DNA of 35,277 nucleotides from Rodentolepis nana (lineage: Eukaryota; Platyhelminthes; Cestoda; Cyclophyllidea; Hymenolepididae): the NCBI GenBank assembly GCA_900617975.1, contig UZAE01000130.1, positions 1-35,277 on the forward strand, written 5' to 3'. A program made the position numbers and the translations under genes. Shown here in pieces: positions 31,701-35,277 of the stretch; the first letter of the stretch is position 1, and each line of letters starts with the position of its first letter. The notes beneath the pieces were generated by a model that saw only the letters and a list, made by a program, of their open reading frames with translations, made no database searches and was not told the DNA's origin.

Positions 31701-34700
31701 TTATGATTATTGTTAACTTACTTGCTTCTGACCATCACGATTTGCCCTACCACCTTATTTCACTTTTTTACACAAAATCTGAGCAGGTCAAATGATCTCA
31801 CATGATACTCAAGTGAACCATGATTTTCAAAGTCAGGAATTCTGTGTATAACTTGTGATAGTGAAACGTGTAAATGGGTTAAATATTTCGATACCTTTCC
31901 CTGAAACTGATTTTGAGCCATGAGAAAACAATCAACCTATGTATCACAGGACGTAAGGCTAGATATTACAAATAGAAGCATGTTTCCAGGTATTTTGCAC
32001 AATTATCATTTATTCTAAAGACCCAGTTTTGAAATACGTGCTGATGTAAATATATACTAAGCTTTGGTAACAAAAGATAAAATTATTAATTTTATACCTC
32101 ATTGTGAATGTAAATAAGTGTTTGTGCAAATTAGGTCTTTCTATTTAAATAATCTCTTTGCAAAATTTCTAATTACTATCATATTTGATCACTTTCGTCC
32201 TTCTCATAGTGTGAAATAAATAATTTCCATTTTATTAAAAAAAACTCAATTGTCATAGAGCATCTTTGGGCTATTATCTCCGCTTTTATTCATAATATGA
32301 AAGTTCAGCCAAATCTACAAATTATTGTCATTACAACAAAGTTGCAGACCCTAGTTGATTCCTCGGGCTTAAAATGCTGAATTTTAAAGTTAAATTGATC
32401 ATACAGGAATCAAATAATTGGCATACATTATCACCGTACTCTCCAGTTATGACGATAAACTTACTCAAATAAATAAACACGTCGCTCTTTAGCTTTGTCC
32501 AACTGAGCAAATTAAAGTTAATAATAATGACTGCAATGCATCCTTAATACGTCTGTGCCATGATCAAGTAAACAAAGAAAGTTATTATGATTTTAACATT
32601 TTGAATTTAAATTCAACCACATAATCATACTGCCTGTTTGTTTCTCCTTTGCAATATTGTGTCGAGTTCGACATAAAGCGAATTTGAATATTAATGACAT
32701 TCATGTAATAATGGTACATCGAGCTGATTGTTTTCATAAAATTACTATTCATTTTATTCCTAACACTAAAAGGCAAAATATTTAAGAGCAAAATACAATA
32801 ACTTGAAAATTGATAGTTATATTAATTAAAAAAAATAAAGGCTCTTATGTTTCAATGAGTAGATAAAACAAAATTTAAACATGATGATTTCATCAAGTCG
32901 ATATTATTCGATGATATCATGATATCAGAAAAAAATCCTGTCACTGATATATTAAGCCTGCGTTTGTAGGTTTTTAATTCCGATAAATGTTCATAAAAGA
33001 ACATAATCTTCTTTTTTAATATTTTCATGTTTAATTTCTCAATATTCTTTTCCCTTGGAAATGGTACAAATGAAAGATTTTTTCTTACCAATAATAATAT
33101 TATTTCAACTGATTTATTGTCACTATCTATTGTCCTCAACTATTTTATATTTTTTCATTGTGCCCATTATGCTGAAAATTTTCCTTTCCTATTGACTCAA
33201 GAAATCTTCCAATTAAATATCTTTATTAATTTTTTACGGCAACATTTCGCATATTCAATGAGGTAACTAAAGCGATGAGAGGAGAGATAAAGGTGATATT
33301 TTAGGTTCATAAATTATTCAAGACGTCTGGTTTAGGGCATTAGTGAATTGTGGTTGCACGAAAAAAATGCAAATTTTTCTTATTCAATTATTTATAGAAA
33401 GCTAGGTTAATAAACGAGAAGAAATGATACCAATACGAATCGAGATAGCAAAGTTTCTTTGATAAAAAGGCCATGTTAACTTCGAGATATAACGAAAGAT
33501 TTCGTAACTTGGCTAATTGGATTAACCCTTATTTTTACCAAATTTAGCTGCGTTGGGTAGAAATTTCAGGAACGTAAAATATACACATTTTAATTGACTT
33601 GATGAATTCGAAACTATTGAACAAATAGAAATCTGTGGTAGTACCCATTAAAACCAGGATTTATCGAAATTTTATTTCCTCGCTCAGGCCATTAATACAT
33701 GTCAATATTCCCAATATATTTAAAAAGCCAAGATTGTGCTTTTTTGATAAACGATAAATTTTTTTCTTAATTGATAAATTTAAACAGTGATCTATTTCCG
33801 CTAGGCTGATTTTTTTGATGAAATTTATTTTAAGAATAAATTTATTCAGCTCATTTTACCAATTGACCCAATCGCAAAATTATTCGGAGAAAGTACACAA
33901 GTCTGTTCTCATGTTGAGATGCTTAACGTTTGGTCATAAAACCAAGATTTACCTATTATTACGGCTCTATTGTAGGACCAACTTATAACTTAAAACTGCA
34001 TTTATAAAGATTAGGAGAGAACATGAAAAAAACATGGCTTATAAAACAAGAGCGTTAAGGAAAGTTGTTATTTGGTCAATTGAAACCACCCACATAGCTA
34101 CTGTTACAGATCCATAAGTAGATTTAATCTATCGAGATAGTTTTACATTGCTGAAATCGATGGTCAACGCTAATATGTGATTCTATGCTACATAAGTTAC
34201 TTAAATAAACTATATTCCTGTTGAAGGCAGAAGATAGTGTGATCGAAACATGCAAAGGATTTTCGTTGTTTCCATAAGTGAATAATATAAGATTGAATGA
34301 AAGTCCAGAGAGATACTATGTGCACAGACAATCTTAATTTGAACAGGTGCTTTAAATAGTTAAACATTTTAACACATTATCATTATTAGCTACATTTATA
34401 ATTGAATTCCTGTTTTGGTTAATTCCTATTCATCTCTCAATTCAGGTTAGCTCCTTTCGTGATACCTCAGGGCTTTTAAGGTTTTAATGAAAAAAATGTT
34501 TGCTGCTCAGATGCTGCGATAGGGTACACAAATAAATTTTAAAGATTTTTGAAGAACTGGCGTCATGCTTGTAGAACTGTGGAAAACGATTTTTTAAATT
34601 CCTCAAAGGCAAATATTTCCTTAGTTAAGCAAAGGATTTAATAAAATTATCATAAGCAAAAATTCTGAAAGGTACTTCTAGTTAAATTTCAATAATTTTA

Positions 34701-34732
34701 ACACAATTTTGCCAACTATGACTTGATAAAGG

Positions 34733-34754
34733 CCTTGCCGAAAATTTGGCAAGG
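34733..34754 (+). repeat. Short perfect GC-rich hairpin
   Basis: CCTTGCC and GGCAAGG form a 7-bp stem around an eight-base loop (GAAAATTT). It lies about 130 bases before the retrotransposon fragment, but no link is shown. Confidence 0.45.
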
Positions 34755-34879
34755 ATGTAATAGAAAAATTAAGTAAAAAATTCACGGATTTGCTTTAAAT
34801 CAGGGTAAATGATCTCCAATGAATATTTTAAGTAGTTAATTCATTGTATGTTTTTAAGTGAAAAAGTCACATTACTAAA

Positions 34880-35277
34880 ATAACAGAACATATTTCCAAT
34901 AGATTGAATGTACTGAATCGTTTTTCTGGTAGCGTATGGGGCTGTGCACGCTCAACTCTCAACACCACTTACAAGAAGTTTATTCAGCCAATAATGATCT
35001 ATTGCTGTGAGCCACTCATTACAGCCACAGAGGTGACTCTCAAACCACTCGAGAAGGCACACAATCAAGCATTACGACTTATTACTGGAGGGATAAAATC
35101 AACACCCATTGATGCAAGTTACAGGAAGCACTACAATATGCTCCCTTATCAAAGAGAAGGCCTTGATCCTGTATGGGAAGCTACTGCGCATATCGATGGG
35201 TACGTTCTTCAGCACCTATGAGAATAGACCAAGACATCTGTAAACGCAATCTGGTCTAATACAGAAAGCCATAGAAC
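34880..35277 (+). pseudogene. Non-LTR (jockey-like) retrotransposon reverse transcriptase, C-terminal fragment
   Basis: From 34886 the plus strand reads EHISNRLNVL, then GSVWGCARSTLNTTYKKFIQ, YCCEPLI and LEKAHNQALRLITGGIKSTP. This is the region just after the polymerase domain in jockey-type retrotransposon proteins, a family very common in spider genomes. Around 35125-35150 the frame shifts. The downstream part continues in another frame as KEKALILYGKLLRI and STYENRPRHL, then meets a TAA stop at 35241-35243 and runs on as TQSGLIQKAIE to the window edge. The ORF at 34904-35221 is therefore partly out of frame at its end. It is a dead copy, 5'-truncated as is usual for these elements. Confidence 0.85.

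Larger units (their letters stand above)
27961..34879. other. Intergenic DNA, no credible gene
   Basis: This is AT-rich sequence. ORFs at 28563-28751, 29218-29415, 29709-29951, 32585-32791, 32852-33139 and 33027-33266 are of random-looking composition, and the last two overlap on opposite strands. Small features are listed separately (28601-28619, 28710-28729, 34733-34754). Confidence 0.55.

Noticed and set aside
32852..33266. Two ORFs of 95 and 79 codons overlapping on opposite strands
   Set aside because: Both are low-complexity, rich in Phe, Ile, Asn and Lys as expected from AT-rich DNA. Neither shows a domain.

Overview
The window looks like ordinary AT-rich nuclear DNA of an arthropod, most likely a spider. 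The reasons are an intron-rich gene with consensus GT-AG splice sites, long AT-rich introns, decayed mariner and non-LTR retrotransposon fragments of a kind common in spiders, and no bacterial-style gene packing. The spider call is an inference from the flavour of these sequences, not proven.

The left half (about 2.5-16.1 kb) holds one gene that can be rebuilt from the sequence. It lies on the minus strand and encodes a secreted or surface protein with three CUB domains, best matching the SOL-1 (suppressor of lurcher protein 1) type of glutamate-receptor auxiliary proteins. Eight coding exons fit together in phase, from a signal peptide at 15988 to a short last exon ending at 2544, giving 621 codons including the stop. 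Two small upstream ORFs precede the start, and the stop of the nearer one overlaps the doubled start codon. Each CUB domain is built from two exons with the same phase pattern, which looks like repeated duplication of one two-exon unit. The predicted C-terminus is hydrophobic to its last residue, as in GPI-anchored proteins. A read-through of the penultimate exon would instead give a hydrophobic segment followed by a short tail.

Mobile DNA makes up the rest of what can be recognised. Three diverged copies of a roughly 290-310 bp repeat lie in the same orientation at the left edge, at 1.75-2.06 kb and at 21.6-21.9 kb; two have imperfect 13-14 bp flanking duplications. A broken mariner-family transposase lies at 18.1-18.5 kb on the minus strand. 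The C-terminal part of a non-LTR (jockey-like) reverse transcriptase, with a frameshift and a stop, runs off the right edge. A GC-richer block at 27.7-27.96 kb is probably an old repeat of unknown type.

From about 16.2 to 34.9 kb no credible host gene was found. This stretch is AT-rich intergenic DNA with a few short hairpins and simple repeats. No rRNA, convincing tRNA, CRISPR array or novel defence-type system was seen.
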